Shown here piece after piece: positions 27,850 to 37,069 of a stretch of 64,000 nucleotides of DNA; within the stretch, counting starts at the first letter, position 1, and each line of letters begins with the position of its first letter. A program made the position numbers and the translations under genes. The notes below the pieces were generated by a model. It worked only from the letters and a program-made list of their open reading frames with translations. It was not told the origin of the DNA and made no database searches. This stretch comes from Phytomonas francai. Lineage: Eukaryota; Euglenozoa; Kinetoplastea; Trypanosomatida; Trypanosomatidae. Where the stretch lies: contig MJCC01000004.1 of NCBI GenBank assembly GCA_001766655.1, positions 819,421 through 883,420 on the forward strand. The letters run 5' to 3'.

Positions 27850-28297
27850 TCGCTAACCTCCCTTCGCCCGCGGGGAAGCCTAAAGGCGCAGCTTTACTTC
27901 AACACGAGGAGTCCGGGACGAATTTTTTCCGCCGACGGAATCCTCAATCCCACACGAGAAGGAGGCAGTACACACCACCAAAAAGTGGTCAACTGTGTCT
28001 AGGGGAGGGGGAGGGGGGGAAGAATCTAGAAAAAAAGATAGGTTATGCGTTTCGTATGGTATTACTCTATAAAAAAGCTCAAAAAGGCACTTAGCCTAGC
28101 AGAAAAAGCAGGGAGGCGAAGTGATCTTTTCAAACCCTAAAGCATAATTTAAATGAAAGCGAGATAATTTTAGATTCGTATAGAACCTATCATTTTCGTT
28201 AAAGACACGGGATACTCTCTCACTTCAGAGCAGAGGATTTCCCCTAGTGTACAATATCCATGAACGAGAGGTTGATGTGGTATTCATTACGAGTAAT
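27850..28297. other. Intergenic spacer KKT3 - 97-residue unknown
   Basis: Contains a G-rich tract (28001-28019) of runs broken by A. No gene seen. Confidence 0.65.
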
Positions 28298-28591
28298 TTA
28301 ATCAGCATCGACGAAGCTTGGATTGGATGCTATCCGAAGGAAATCTACCCTTAAGTCAGGATCGCTTAAGCACCGCAAGAAATACAAGGTTCGCCCGGAA
28401 CGCAACTTAGACCGTAGGGCCGTATCACTTGCATATTTGGTGTAGAGATAGTTTAAATAATCTTGAACAGATTCCTGCAGAAGGGTTGAGCTACCCCCTT
28501 CCCTGGTAACTGCGAAAGAAGCGGAAACAAGTGTGTGAACCTGCCGAGCATTACTCAACCAACTGTTCAAAAAGTTGATTTCCTCATCCAT
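28298..28591 (-). CDS. Small unknown protein, 97 residues
   Basis: An intact 97-codon frame from the ATG at 28591, in line with the cluster direction. It begins M-D-E-E-I-N-F-L-N-S-W-L-S-N-A-R and continues with a helical, amphipathic pattern (L-Q-E-S-V-Q-D-Y-L-N-Y-L-Y-T-K-Y) and ends P-S-F-V-D-A-D. There is no membrane segment, signal peptide or metal motif. Composition is ordinary protein-like, unlike the repeat-driven frames in the spacers, and the spacing to its neighbours is typical of this cluster. I recognise no family; it could be a small subunit of a larger complex. Confidence 0.5.
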   Translation of the reverse strand: MDEEINFLNSWLSNARQVHTLVSASFAVTREGGSSTLLQESVQDYLNYLYTKYASDTALRSKLRSGRTLYFLRCLSDPDLRVDFLRIASNPSFVDAD

Positions 28592-29365
28592 GATTTATAT
28601 CTCGGTATGAATTCTCGAATGGCATATTCGGTATGACGAAACGTCTGAATTTCAGATTTTTTGTGGAATACGCTTTTTATTGGCATCAAAATTCACCACC
28701 TAAAAGGTAGAGGAAAGCAAATATAATGAATTTTAGTGTAAAATAGCTCATGTGGGTGTCTTTCAAAACGAACAAGCTAGCGGAAATATCTTTACCACAT
28801 GCATGTCAAGGCCGTCCAAACTTATTAAATTACATAACTTTTGACCCCAGAATACCTTCCCCGCACATTTTCATCTTCCGTAATACCCGGAGTTGACGCA
28901 CGATGGGTGACTATGGATAAACCTTTTCAGAAACCCACCACATTGTTCATGGTATCACGGAAAACGGGTGCAAAAGGCAAGGAAGAAAACATGTATCACG
29001 TCATCAGTAAAATAATCCTCTTTATTCTTCCACGAATACGTGAGAATTATGTTGAGGTTGCTCCAAATCCTCCATTTTAGCATGCACCCCCCTCACAAGA
29101 TTTTTTAAAATAAAAAAGTAATTAAGCATCAACAAACTAATAGTGTAAATGTGGATTTCACCGTATACATTACATAAAAGACACGAAAAACAGAGAAAAA
29201 GGCGTCGATGCAATCGAGTTACGCGATTGGAGGAGACATTAGCTTCTAGTACTACTTATACAAACTTGTTAGTTACCATTGGGTATCTTTGAATCCTCAA
29301 ATTCAAACACACAACCTCCTTTAGAAAAGAATTGCACCCATCGATGACGGGAAAAAATATATTAA

Positions 29366-29427
<62 letters not shown>

Positions 29428-29555
29428 GTATATGTAATATATATATGTATGTATATATAATTTTAATTGCTTTACGCAGTATGTGTGCTCTTTTGATTAT
29501 TCCTTGACACACACATAGAAGGATAGAGAAAATACCTCATCCTCTGATGGGTTCG
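28592..29555. other. Intergenic spacer 97-residue unknown - J protein
   Basis: About 0.96 kb. It holds a long TA microsatellite (29371-29459) with occasional TG and AA steps. The remainder is AT-rich, with no gene seen. Confidence 0.7.
29371..29459. repeat. Long TA microsatellite
   Basis: About 90 bases of alternating TA with a few GTA interruptions, the longest simple repeat in the window, just past the stop of the J protein gene. Confidence 0.9.
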
Positions 29556-30530
29556 CTATACCTTGGTAATGCATTCTTTTCTCTCCAGGAAGAAAACCTC
29601 AAGCGTCCGTTTAATAGCCTGAGCGTGGTAGAAGGCTTCAGGGTTCGCGTTAGATTTGCCCGACACCTTTAAATTGTGACTCGGCGAGGCATTTCGACTT
29701 CTCGAAGCCCCTGTGGAAGCTGAAGAAGATAAAGGCGTTATGGAGGGTACAGCTAAAGAGATCCCCTGCAGACCAGAGAGCCCCTCCCCCAGCGAGGTTT
29801 CCTCACTCGTACTCGGCGACAATTTATATGAAGATTTCACAGAAGAAGGCGAAAAAGAATTTGACCGATTATTGTGCCCGCCTTTGGTGGAGCCATTCGA
29901 AGAATTTCCTGATTTCAGCGAGGGGTAAATTCTAGGTGGTGGCTTATTTATTCGCTTTGACGATTCCATCGGAGGTTTCCCGCCTGGTCTAGTTTTTTGG
30001 TGGAAATTAGACGTCTCTGGAGTTTCACTAAAGGAAGTAGGGTCCTTATCAGGTTCCCCAAAGACTTGAGTCGAACTAAACTTAGAGCCATCGTCGTTTA
30101 TAATTTCTGCATGTTGGTCACTGGACTGCTTCTGTGTAGGTACTTCTACCACAGGCCTCTCATACAACGCCTGAGCTGCTCGCTCACGTTCTGCCGCGAG
30201 ATCTTTCTCCCTTCTCTGTTCACGCATAAAATTTTCCTGCAAAATTCGTTGCTGATTGAGTAAATCGACATAATTAAGATCGTAGAGGTAGCGCCGAGCG
30301 ACATCGCCGAGCACCTCATACGCTTCCTGAACATCTGTAAACTTTGGCAAAATTGCGTGCTCAAATGCGTTATTGGCACCCGCTATTATCGCATTAGAGC
30401 AGCCTACAGAAGTGTTTTGTGAAACTTTATCCGGATGGCATTGGAGGGCAAGTTGCTTAAACGCACTCCTAATCTCTTCGGCGGAGGCATTAGGGGACAC
30501 ACCTAATATGTAGTAATAGTCCTTGAACAT
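29556..30530 (-). CDS. J-domain (DnaJ/Hsp40) protein
   Basis: A 324-residue type III J protein. The N-terminal J domain starts at residue 2 (F-K-D-Y-Y-Y-I-L-G-V-S-P-N-A-S), with helix II (E-I-R-S-A-F-K-Q-L-A-L-Q-C), the catalytic H-P-D, an insert that lengthens the usual loop (C-S-N-A-I-I-A-G-A-N-N), then F-T-D-V-Q-E-A-Y-E-V-L-G-D and Y-L-Y-D-L-N. HPD stimulates Hsp70 ATPase. The rest is Ser/Thr/Pro-rich and probably disordered, with no Gly/Phe region or zinc domain, so client and partner are unknown. The ATG at 30530 is chosen because the J domain begins there and a near-perfect splice acceptor lies 10 bases upstream; 40 further codons without conserved content extend the frame. Confidence 0.85.
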   Translation of the reverse strand: MFKDYYYILGVSPNASAEEIRSAFKQLALQCHPDKVSQNTSVGCSNAIIAGANNAFEHAILPKFTDVQEAYEVLGDVARRYLYDLNYVDLLNQQRILQENFMREQRREKDLAAERERAAQALYERPVVEVPTQKQSSDQHAEIINDDGSKFSSTQVFGEPDKDPTSFSETPETSNFHQKTRPGGKPPMESSKRINKPPPRIYPSLKSGNSSNGSTKGGHNNRSNSFSPSSVKSSYKLSPSTSEETSLGEGLSGLQGISLAVPSITPLSSSASTGASRSRNASPSHNLKVSGKSNANPEAFYHAQAIKRTLEVFFLERKECITKV

Positions 30531-30944
30531 AAAACTAAGCTGCACAACAGGGAAAAGAGAGAAAGAGTATTTCAAACAAATAAACTCTAAAATTGAAATA
30601 GAGAGATAACTTTTCTTTTTTTTAAAGGGGAATAGGCAATTTAAGCCCATAGTTGCCGCTTTTCAATGACGTCGTTGGCGCATGTCACGCGAGGTGTGGT
30701 GTATTTAAGAGAGCAACTTCTCTGAGCACGAGGGAGACCTCCCCCCCTCCCCCCCCCCTTCTAAAGAGCAATAAAAATGTAAACGGAAACTCTTACGCGA
30801 TTATTATACTAATTTATAAATTAAACTTTCTTTCGGAAAGAAAGATTTTTTTTTTTTAAGTTGATGCTTCCGGTAGTAGCAAGACGACTTCGACAATCAC
30901 CCTTCGTTTACCACCTGAATATTCAGACAATTGTACACAGGCCC
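30531..30944. other. Intergenic spacer J protein - SPB4
   Basis: Holds the J protein splice signal (30540-30578), C-rich runs (30738-30759) and a T11 run (about 30848-30858). No gene seen. Confidence 0.7.
30540..30578 (-). promoter_or_regulatory. Putative trans-splice acceptor for the J protein gene
   Basis: On the minus strand a long pyrimidine tract (C-T-C-T-T-T-C-T-C-T-C-T-T-T-T-C-C-C type) ends in G-C-A-G at 30540-30541, and the ATG at 30530 follows within 10 bases. It excludes the longer upstream frame from the mature mRNA if used. Confidence 0.5.
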
Positions 30945-33053
30945 TTATCCGCTGCGACGCCGAACCTTCCCGGCCTCCTGCCGCTCACGCGAGCTGAGCA
31001 AGGCGTTTTCAATCGCGTTCACGCCCATCTTTTCATCCACCACGCGAGCGTTAATACGTCCTTGGCGCTCCTTCTTCACGTAGTAGCTATCTTTTAACAA
31101 CTCGTCAATCTCCGCCTGCTTCCACGCGCGGCTGCGCTCCGACTGCGACATTTTGACACTTTTTAACGCCTCGAGCCTTTCATTACGCTCGACTTTGTGG
31201 TGCTTTAAACCGGGACCGTCAGAATCCTCCCCGACCCCATTTTTTTTATCGTGTTGGGTGCGCTGCTCGAGTTCTCGCTGGCGCTTTTCGCGAACTCGAT
31301 CCGATAACACCTTGAGAAAGCTATCGAACTCGGGCTGGAGCGGAATCTTGAGGATCCGCATCCGCCGGATCTCACCGCAGTTCGGCACCTTGAAGATGCC
31401 GAACCCGTGGGTGAGATCGGTGAGATCGATCAACTGCAGCTGAAAGATGTGGCGGCATTCGTGTTCTTTGTAGGCTCGAATGAACGAAACGAACGCTCGG
31501 GTGGCTAAATTGAGGAGTTTTTCGTTGTGGCATGCCTCTCGGCGGAGTGCTAGGACCGAGGGGCTTTCGCATAGGTCACCGTAAACTTCTTTTCGATCCC
31601 CGCGCGCCTGCGCGGCGCCGGTGGCTTTACTAAGATGCGCCTCCTGGATACTCGCGCGGCGCTCGCGCCGCGTGAGCTGCTTCTCGCGGTGTGATTGGTG
31701 AATGCGCTTTCGTTTATCGACGGGCTGCGCGCTAAACAACGTCCGCCGGGCGTTGAGGCGCTCGAGCAGCCCGCGCGCGACCTCCACGCTATCCCGGGCC
31801 TCGTCGAGCGGCGCCAGGCGCACGTTCTGGAGCGCCATGAACTCGACGTACTCGTACTCGTGCGGGAGGAGGAGGACGAGGCTCCGGCCCTGCCGCCCCA
31901 TCCGCGCGGTGCGCCCGATGCGGTGGATGAAGGTGTGCGGATCGACCGGCGGGTCGTACTGCACGACGACGCCCACCTCCGGAATATCCAACCCGCGCGC
32001 GGCGACGTCGGTCACGACCAGGACGCACCGCGCGGCGCGCATCACCGCGCGCTGGACCTTCTGCCGCTTCTCCAGCCGCATCTGCCCGTGCAGGGGAAAG
32101 ATCTCGGCGGCGGCCTCCCTCATCAGGACGCCGCTGAGGGCCGCGTAGAGCCAGTCGACCCCCGCGCACGTCATCGCGTACACGATCACCTTCGCCTCGC
32201 GGTGCGCGTGCAGGAAGTCGAGCAGGCGGTCCAGCTTCTCCGAGGCCCGCGCGAGGGCGTAGTGGTTCGTCAGCCGCTCCGGGATCTGCGGCTTGGCGTC
32301 GTCGGCGGGGGCGGCCGTGCGGGAATGGAGGCGGACGGTGACCGAGACCGGGTTCCGCATCCCCACCCGCGCGATCTCCGCGAGCTCCGTCGTCTGGGTC
32401 GCGCTGAACATGCCGGTCCGCCTCTGCCGCGGGAGCCGTCTGAGCAGCCCGTCGAGCCTGGCCTTGAAGCCAAACTCGAGCAGCTTGTCGGCCTCGTCGA
32501 GGACGAGCAGCTCGAAGGCGCCGCAGTCGAAGAGCCCGGCGTGCCTCGAGGAGACGAAGAGCTCGTAGAGCCGCCCGGGCGTCCCGACGACGACGTTGCC
32601 GCCGTGCCGCTCGAAGTCCGCCACGTCGCGGGCGACGTCGCGGCCGCCGATGTAGCATTGATAGGAATAATCCGGAATGCCCCCGGCCCTCCCGCCCCCG
32701 TAGGCCCGCGCGAGGAAGTGCAGCATCGTCTTCGTGACCTGGAAGACCTGCTGCGCGAGCTCGCGGGAGGGGAGGACGACCATCGCGATCACGGCGTTCG
32801 CGCGCGCGCGGCAGGTCGCCTGGCAGGCCGGCCGAAGCAGCATCTCGAGGCAGGGGATTAAATACGCCAAGGTCTTCCCGCTCCCCGTGATCGCCTCGAC
32901 CACGACGTCGTAGTTGGTAAGAAGAAGAGGGATCACGCGGGCCTGCACGGGCGCCATCGTGCGGAAGCCAAGGCAGTCGTTCAAGAGGCTCAGCGTCGGC
33001 TTGCTAAGCTTGACACCCTCGATGCTCTCCCACCCGTTATCAGAGGCCACCAT
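30945..33053 (-). CDS. SPB4: DEAD-box RNA helicase SPB4/DDX55
   Basis: A nucleolar ATP-dependent RNA helicase of 702 residues for large-subunit ribosome assembly. DEAD-box motifs in order: Q motif (F-R-T-M-A-P-V-Q-A), motif I (A-I-T-G-S-G-K-T, 54-61), Ia (P-S-R-E-L-A), Ib (G-T-P-G-R), II (D-E-A-D, 186-189), III (S-A-T, 217-219), V (T-D-V-A-A-R-G-L-D) and VI (H-R-I-G-R-T-A-R-M-G). After the core, the segment F-V-S-F-I-R-A-Y-K-E-H-E-C, then L-I-D-L-T-D-L-T-H-G-F-G-I-F-K-V-P, is the SPB4/DDX55 C-terminal extension rather than that of DDX10 or DDX18. The tail is basic and helical. The helicase core is far more GC-rich than the tail. The start is the ATG at 33053. Confidence 0.88.
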   Translation of the reverse strand: MVASDNGWESIEGVKLSKPTLSLLNDCLGFRTMAPVQARVIPLLLTNYDVVVEAITGSGKTLAYLIPCLEMLLRPACQATCRARANAVIAMVVLPSRELAQQVFQVTKTMLHFLARAYGGGRAGGIPDYSYQCYIGGRDVARDVADFERHGGNVVVGTPGRLYELFVSSRHAGLFDCGAFELLVLDEADKLLEFGFKARLDGLLRRLPRQRRTGMFSATQTTELAEIARVGMRNPVSVTVRLHSRTAAPADDAKPQIPERLTNHYALARASEKLDRLLDFLHAHREAKVIVYAMTCAGVDWLYAALSGVLMREAAAEIFPLHGQMRLEKRQKVQRAVMRAARCVLVVTDVAARGLDIPEVGVVVQYDPPVDPHTFIHRIGRTARMGRQGRSLVLLLPHEYEYVEFMALQNVRLAPLDEARDSVEVARGLLERLNARRTLFSAQPVDKRKRIHQSHREKQLTRRERRASIQEAHLSKATGAAQARGDRKEVYGDLCESPSVLALRREACHNEKLLNLATRAFVSFIRAYKEHECRHIFQLQLIDLTDLTHGFGIFKVPNCGEIRRMRILKIPLQPEFDSFLKVLSDRVREKRQRELEQRTQHDKKNGVGEDSDGPGLKHHKVERNERLEALKSVKMSQSERSRAWKQAEIDELLKDSYYVKKERQGRINARVVDEKMGVNAIENALLSSRERQEAGKVRRRSG

Positions 33054-33534
33054 GGCTCAAACTGGTTCTGTCAAATATACGCTACCCCTCCTTTCCTTCA
33101 AAGCTACCCTCCGTTCTCGAGTATCTATTTCACCACCTTTTCCCGTTATAGAATGCGGAGAGAAGATTTAGTAATGAAGGATTGAAAATTTAAAAAGGCG
33201 GATTTTTTTAAAAATCACAGACAAAGTTGAGAGATGAGCTGAAGAGACAGTTGGATGTTGTTTGCTCAACCACATTTCATACCCCATAATTAATGAAACG
33301 TCAGAAAGAGAAAAATTCCTTGATTTCAGAAATTACGGCTATGTAGAAAAAAAATGACAAGGAGTGTTTTTAAAGGATGTGGGAAAATAACACCCAAAAA
33401 AAAAATAGGGGGGGAGGGGGGGGAGAAAAATTTCCCGATATAGATTCAGACGTCTATAGGTCTTGCATAAACATGCACTTTCCCCTTTACTTTGAAAATT
33501 TTTCAAGCAGTCTTCTAGTTATCCTGCTATCTCA
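33054..33534. other. Intergenic spacer SPB4 - ABHD13-like
   Basis: Contains an A9 run followed by a G-rich tract (33396-33424). No gene seen. Confidence 0.65.
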
Positions 33535-34614
33535 CTATTGAATGAAATTTACAGTTTTACCTTTTTCTACATCGTTTACAAAATCAAAAATTGTCTGAGT
33601 ATAGCCATAGCATAGAAACATGTCATTATGACTCCCCTCCTGGAAGGTGACTAAGCGGCGAAGGGGATCGCCCTTGGGGTTCCTCGCGCACGCGGCCTTG
33701 TATAACCGCCTCATTTGCTCTGGAGGTACGAGTTCGTCCTTGAGTCCAGAGAGAAACAACATTGGAACGGAGATGCCCTGAAGTATAGCAAGATTCCTCC
33801 ACTTCAGATGAAGCATCAAGGGAAACACGTAGTAGATAAAAAAGAGCACCGCGAGATTAGAGAATGGGATGGAGAATTGACGAATGAGCGAGGATACAAA
33901 AATGACGGCCATATCGCTAATGGACGTGAAGGTATTTTCTATAATTACACCAGAAATATGGCGCGCATTTCGAAGCTTTGCCGCCAGATGAAGGGCAACC
34001 GCAGCGCCCAGGCTGGTGCCCATAACGTAAATTTTATCCTGCGGAAGCCGTTCGTCGTGTCTGATAAAATCCAAACACGCCTGCGCGTCCATCTCAAGCC
34101 CATTCTGCGTGATCGCGCTGGAGGAACTCAACCCAAAGCCCCTGTAATCTACCATCAGCACTGCACAACCCATGGTAGACAGAAACAATTTGGCTATAAA
34201 AAGTCGATGCCCAACATTTCCAGCGTTCCCATGGAAATATAGAAGCACGAAAGGTGGTTTTGCGTTGGCAGAGCCAGGAGCTTCGGCCGCTAATGGCGAC
34301 GTAGCCTCACCCTCAGAGGTTTTACTGAACCCCACACTGGAAAGCGACGGGGATAGGGGATGTGGCCACATCAGATACCCTCTCAATATTTGGCCGTCAG
34401 ATGTGGAAATTGAAACGGACTCGAAATTCGAAATTCCCGCATCAACAGGCGAGGCGCACATATTGCGGCTATTCGGGGGATCGTTTGGGAAATATAGCAG
34501 GGAACCCTGCTCTTCCCGGAAGCGCATACCCATGGCCCATAGAAAGAACGAAAACAGAAGAAAGATCACCATTGCCGAGGTGATAAATAGAATAAAAGTG
34601 CCCATGAATGGCAT
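33535..34614 (-). CDS. ABHD13: ABHD13/Bem46-type alpha/beta hydrolase
   Basis: A 359-residue membrane-anchored serine hydrolase. An N-terminal hydrophobic segment (I-L-F-I-T-S-A-M-V-I-F-L-L-F-S-F-F-L) is followed by the fold landmarks: Y-F-H-G-N-A-G-N (oxyanion region), V-D-Y-R-G-F-G-L-S, the nucleophile elbow G-T-S-L-G-A, the acid in S-G-L-K-D-E-L-V-P-P, and the histidine in E-G-S-H-N-D. This order and wording fit ABHD13/Bem46 (with ABHD17 as near relative, a protein depalmitoylase); the natural substrate is unknown. A second hydrophobic stretch (A-V-L-F-F-I-Y-Y-V-F) lies in the cap. The start is the ATG at 34614: the 30 upstream codons lack an ATG, and a pyrimidine tract with AG sits at 34617-34627. 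Confidence 0.85.
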   Translation of the reverse strand: MPFMGTFILFITSAMVIFLLFSFFLWAMGMRFREEQGSLLYFPNDPPNSRNMCASPVDAGISNFESVSISTSDGQILRGYLMWPHPLSPSLSSVGFSKTSEGEATSPLAAEAPGSANAKPPFVLLYFHGNAGNVGHRLFIAKLFLSTMGCAVLMVDYRGFGLSSSSAITQNGLEMDAQACLDFIRHDERLPQDKIYVMGTSLGAAVALHLAAKLRNARHISGVIIENTFTSISDMAVIFVSSLIRQFSIPFSNLAVLFFIYYVFPLMLHLKWRNLAILQGISVPMLFLSGLKDELVPPEQMRRLYKAACARNPKGDPLRRLVTFQEGSHNDMFLCYGYTQTIFDFVNDVEKGKTVNFIQ

Positions 34615-35445
34615 ATCCCTAAAGACTAAGAGGAATAACGGTAAACAAGAATACCAGCGGAACACAAACTCAAGTGCGAACTCAAATCCTAATCTAAAAC
34701 CCAAACCCTTTGAAGAGCATTAACCCTTTCGTAAAGCCTGTACACGCAAACCAATGTATAAATTAAGAAATAATAAGAAAAGAATTATAATATAGGGATA
34801 AATGCCACGATTACCACAAATGGAAATTAGACCAAAAATTATCATACCCTCATTCAAATTTCAGTTTTCCACGTATCTGCGATACGAAATATTTCTAGTA
34901 ATAAATGGTATCAGATTTGAATACTTCTTAGCTGTATTCAGAGATACATATCCGCTGCGCATGATTGAATATCTTATGATATGGCATTGTTTAAACAGGA
35001 TACACGAAAAATGTACATTTACAGTATGCGAAACCGATCTCATATGTAAGAATATTTAAAAATAAATAAGATGGTGAAAGAGCCGAATGCATGCGTGTAT
35101 ATGTTATCAAAGCAAATGTTAGGTAAGGAGTAAGTACAATATGTACAGAAAAGTTGAGTTTATTAAAATAAGAAATCTTAGTACGAAAACTTAACTAGCA
35201 ACACGCTATCAATGATTATATGGAAAGAAAGAGGTCTCAATTAATAAAGAAAGTAGAATTAAAAGAAATCAAAGTAAACCAACAGGAGTGCAATGTCTCA
35301 TCTAAGTCATATTATTATTATTGCCTGAACAAGAAGTACACAAAAGGCTAATAGGAATAGTACAAGTAATTTTAGCGAAAAAAAAACGTTAAGCAAAATG
35401 AAATATTCAAGGAAATATACTCTAGATATAGAGATGCAAAAAGGG
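34615..35445. other. Intergenic spacer ABHD13-like - PKA copy 1
   Basis: About 0.8 kb of AT-rich DNA with no gene. The probable acceptor for the hydrolase gene is at 34617-34645. No similarity to the spacer beyond the intact PKA gene is visible. Confidence 0.6.
34617..34645 (-). promoter_or_regulatory. Putative trans-splice acceptor for ABHD13-like gene
   Basis: The minus strand reads a pyrimidine tract ending T-T-A-G (34626-34627) and again T-T-T-A-G (34617-34618), just before the ATG at 34614. Either AG would exclude the upstream open frame. Confidence 0.45.
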
Positions 35446-36504
35446 TTAGTAATCCCTGAACTCTGCCTGCTGTGTTGACGTTAACGGCGGATTGCGATCC
35501 ACAGGGCTATCAGGATACTTTTCAAAGTTGCTGGTGTCACCGGGGTTCCGCACCTTCACAGGAATTGGTGCTGGATAATAGCGCGCGTAGAGCTTATCCC
35601 AGTTCGCGCCGCTAAAGTACGGATGGTTCTTGATGTCCGCCACGCCCCCCTTCAGCGTACCCAGACGTCGCGTGTGGTCATTCTGCAGCAGCCCCTTCAC
35701 GAGATCACGTGCACGCCCGTCGAACCAGTTCGGGAACCTCAGCCGGCCGGCCAGGATCTTCTCATAGATTCGGAACGGCGTGTCGTCGTAGTATGGGGGA
35801 TAGCCCGAGATGAATTCATACAGAAGGACGCCCATCGTCCACTAGTCCACCGCCTTGCCGTGTCCCTTGCTCTGGATCACCTCCGGTGCGAGGTACTCCG
35901 GCGTCCCGCACAGCGTAAACGTCCGGTCCGTTACCCTCTTCGCGAAGCCAAAATCCGTCACCTTGACGTGGCCCTTGCTGTCCAGTAGCAGGTTCTCCGG
36001 CTTCAGATCGCGGTAGATGATGTCCAAGGAGTGCAGGTACTCAAACGCTAGCACGAGCTCCGCGTGGTAGAACTTCGCCACGTCGTTCGGGAAGCGACCG
36101 GCCGTCCGCAGGTGCGTGAACATCTCGCCCCCCATCACGAACTCCATCATCAGGTACACCTTCTTCTCGTCCTGGAAGGAGCACATCATGTTGACGATGA
36201 ACGGGTGGCTCAGCTTCATCAGAATCTCCTTCTCCTGCGCCAGGTGCTGCTGCTGCTTCATTTTGATGATCTCCCGCTTCTTGAGACACTTCACCGCGTA
36301 AAACTCGTCCGTGCCCTTGCGGCGCACCAAGCGCACACGCCCAAACGAGCCGGTGCCTAGCGTCTCGCGCATCTCAAAATCGCTCAACTTCCATGAACTC
36401 GTATCCGGCAAGGTAAACCTTAATACGTCGGTGATTAAAAAATTCGAGCTGCCTTCACAGATTAACGGTATACAACAAGTGAAGCCCAAATCCCTACGGG
36501 ACAT
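35446..36504 (-). pseudogene. PKAC2: PKA catalytic subunit copy 1, interrupted by TAG
   Basis: A second PKA catalytic gene that is full length except for one in-frame TAG at 35842-35844. From 35451 to 36409 it matches the intact copy (49293-50251) base for base except at 35821, 35843 and 35950. The changes at 35821 and 35950 are silent. The one at 35843 turns the second Trp of D-W-W-T-M-G into TAG. The product would stop after 220 residues, at the start of the C-lobe helix after the A-P-E motif, losing about 131 residues and so not folding as a kinase. The N terminus (about 31 residues from the ATG at 36504) and the final residue (Tyr rather than Phe) differ completely from the intact copy. 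It may be a recent pseudogene, an allele or assembly error, or a case of readthrough; TAG is a normal stop in neighbours. Confidence 0.75.
35451..36409 (-). repeat. 959-bp near-identical tract shared with 49293-50251
   Basis: The tract is collinear, without indels, and differs at three positions. The borders fall inside the coding region, at the codon before P-D-T-S-S-W and at the last codon, and there is no similarity outside. This is more like gene conversion of a kinase core between two paralogues than a fresh duplication. Confidence 0.9.
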
Positions 36505-37069
36505 CGAATGGATGTTAATGTTTTCAAACACCACACTAAGGTGATTCCCGCGTTCTCTGTAAGGCAAAAAATCAAATTAGATATCTAACATATAGGATCC
36601 TGTGAATGATGTCTGATAATGATAATAATAATAAGATAAATTCATTCTATACGGTCTTAATTTTCGAAAAGATCTAAGGAAAAAATAAAGGCGATATATA
36701 TGTATACGTATAGCACTTCTTGAGATATTAAAATAGTTCATCCGAAACTTTAGCCTTTCTTGAAGCGATTAATGGTAATATTATGAATATGTAGAGTAAT
36801 TAGCTTGATTTATTTTTCACTTACTGTCACCTGTGGGTATATGGTGATTCCTATCAAAGGGAAAACCTTTCGTGCGCCAATGTATACATTTTCGAAATAG
36901 CATCAATAATTTTTTCTCATCAAAACAACAAAAAAGAATATAATATGCAAATATTATATTATACTTTAGATATTATTACCTTCCAAATGAACTTTTACCA
37001 CTCCACCCCACCCCCTGTTCTAGATTGTGAACTCGGGCTTTAGGTTTACCGCCACAATTTTTGGCTGGA
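36505..37069. other. Intergenic spacer PKA copy 1 - TPR-kinase-HECT
   Basis: AT-rich. The minus-strand frame of the PKA copy continues to about 36567 without ATG. No other gene seen. Confidence 0.6.

Noticed and set aside
26710..28002. 430-codon plus-strand frame opposite the KKT3 kinase domain
   Set aside because: It is a complement of the kinase coding strand, with no domain content of its own.
15377..29459. CRISPR array or transposon termini at the tandem repeats
   Set aside because: The repeats are plain microsatellites without unique spacers, terminal inverted repeats or any transposase-like gene.
35446..36504. TAG read as an amino acid (altered genetic code)
   Set aside because: The intact PKA copy and other genes here end at TAG, and no other gene has in-frame TAG, so a general code change does not fit.
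35446..36504. Retrocopy of the PKA mRNA
   Set aside because: The tract has no poly(A) remnant, no target-site repeats and stops exactly at the last codon instead of including 3' UTR. Gene conversion explains the borders better.
36410..36567. Intron joining an upstream exon to PKA copy 1
   Set aside because: No AG acceptor lies at the border of the shared tract, and the frame is open through to an ATG at 36504.
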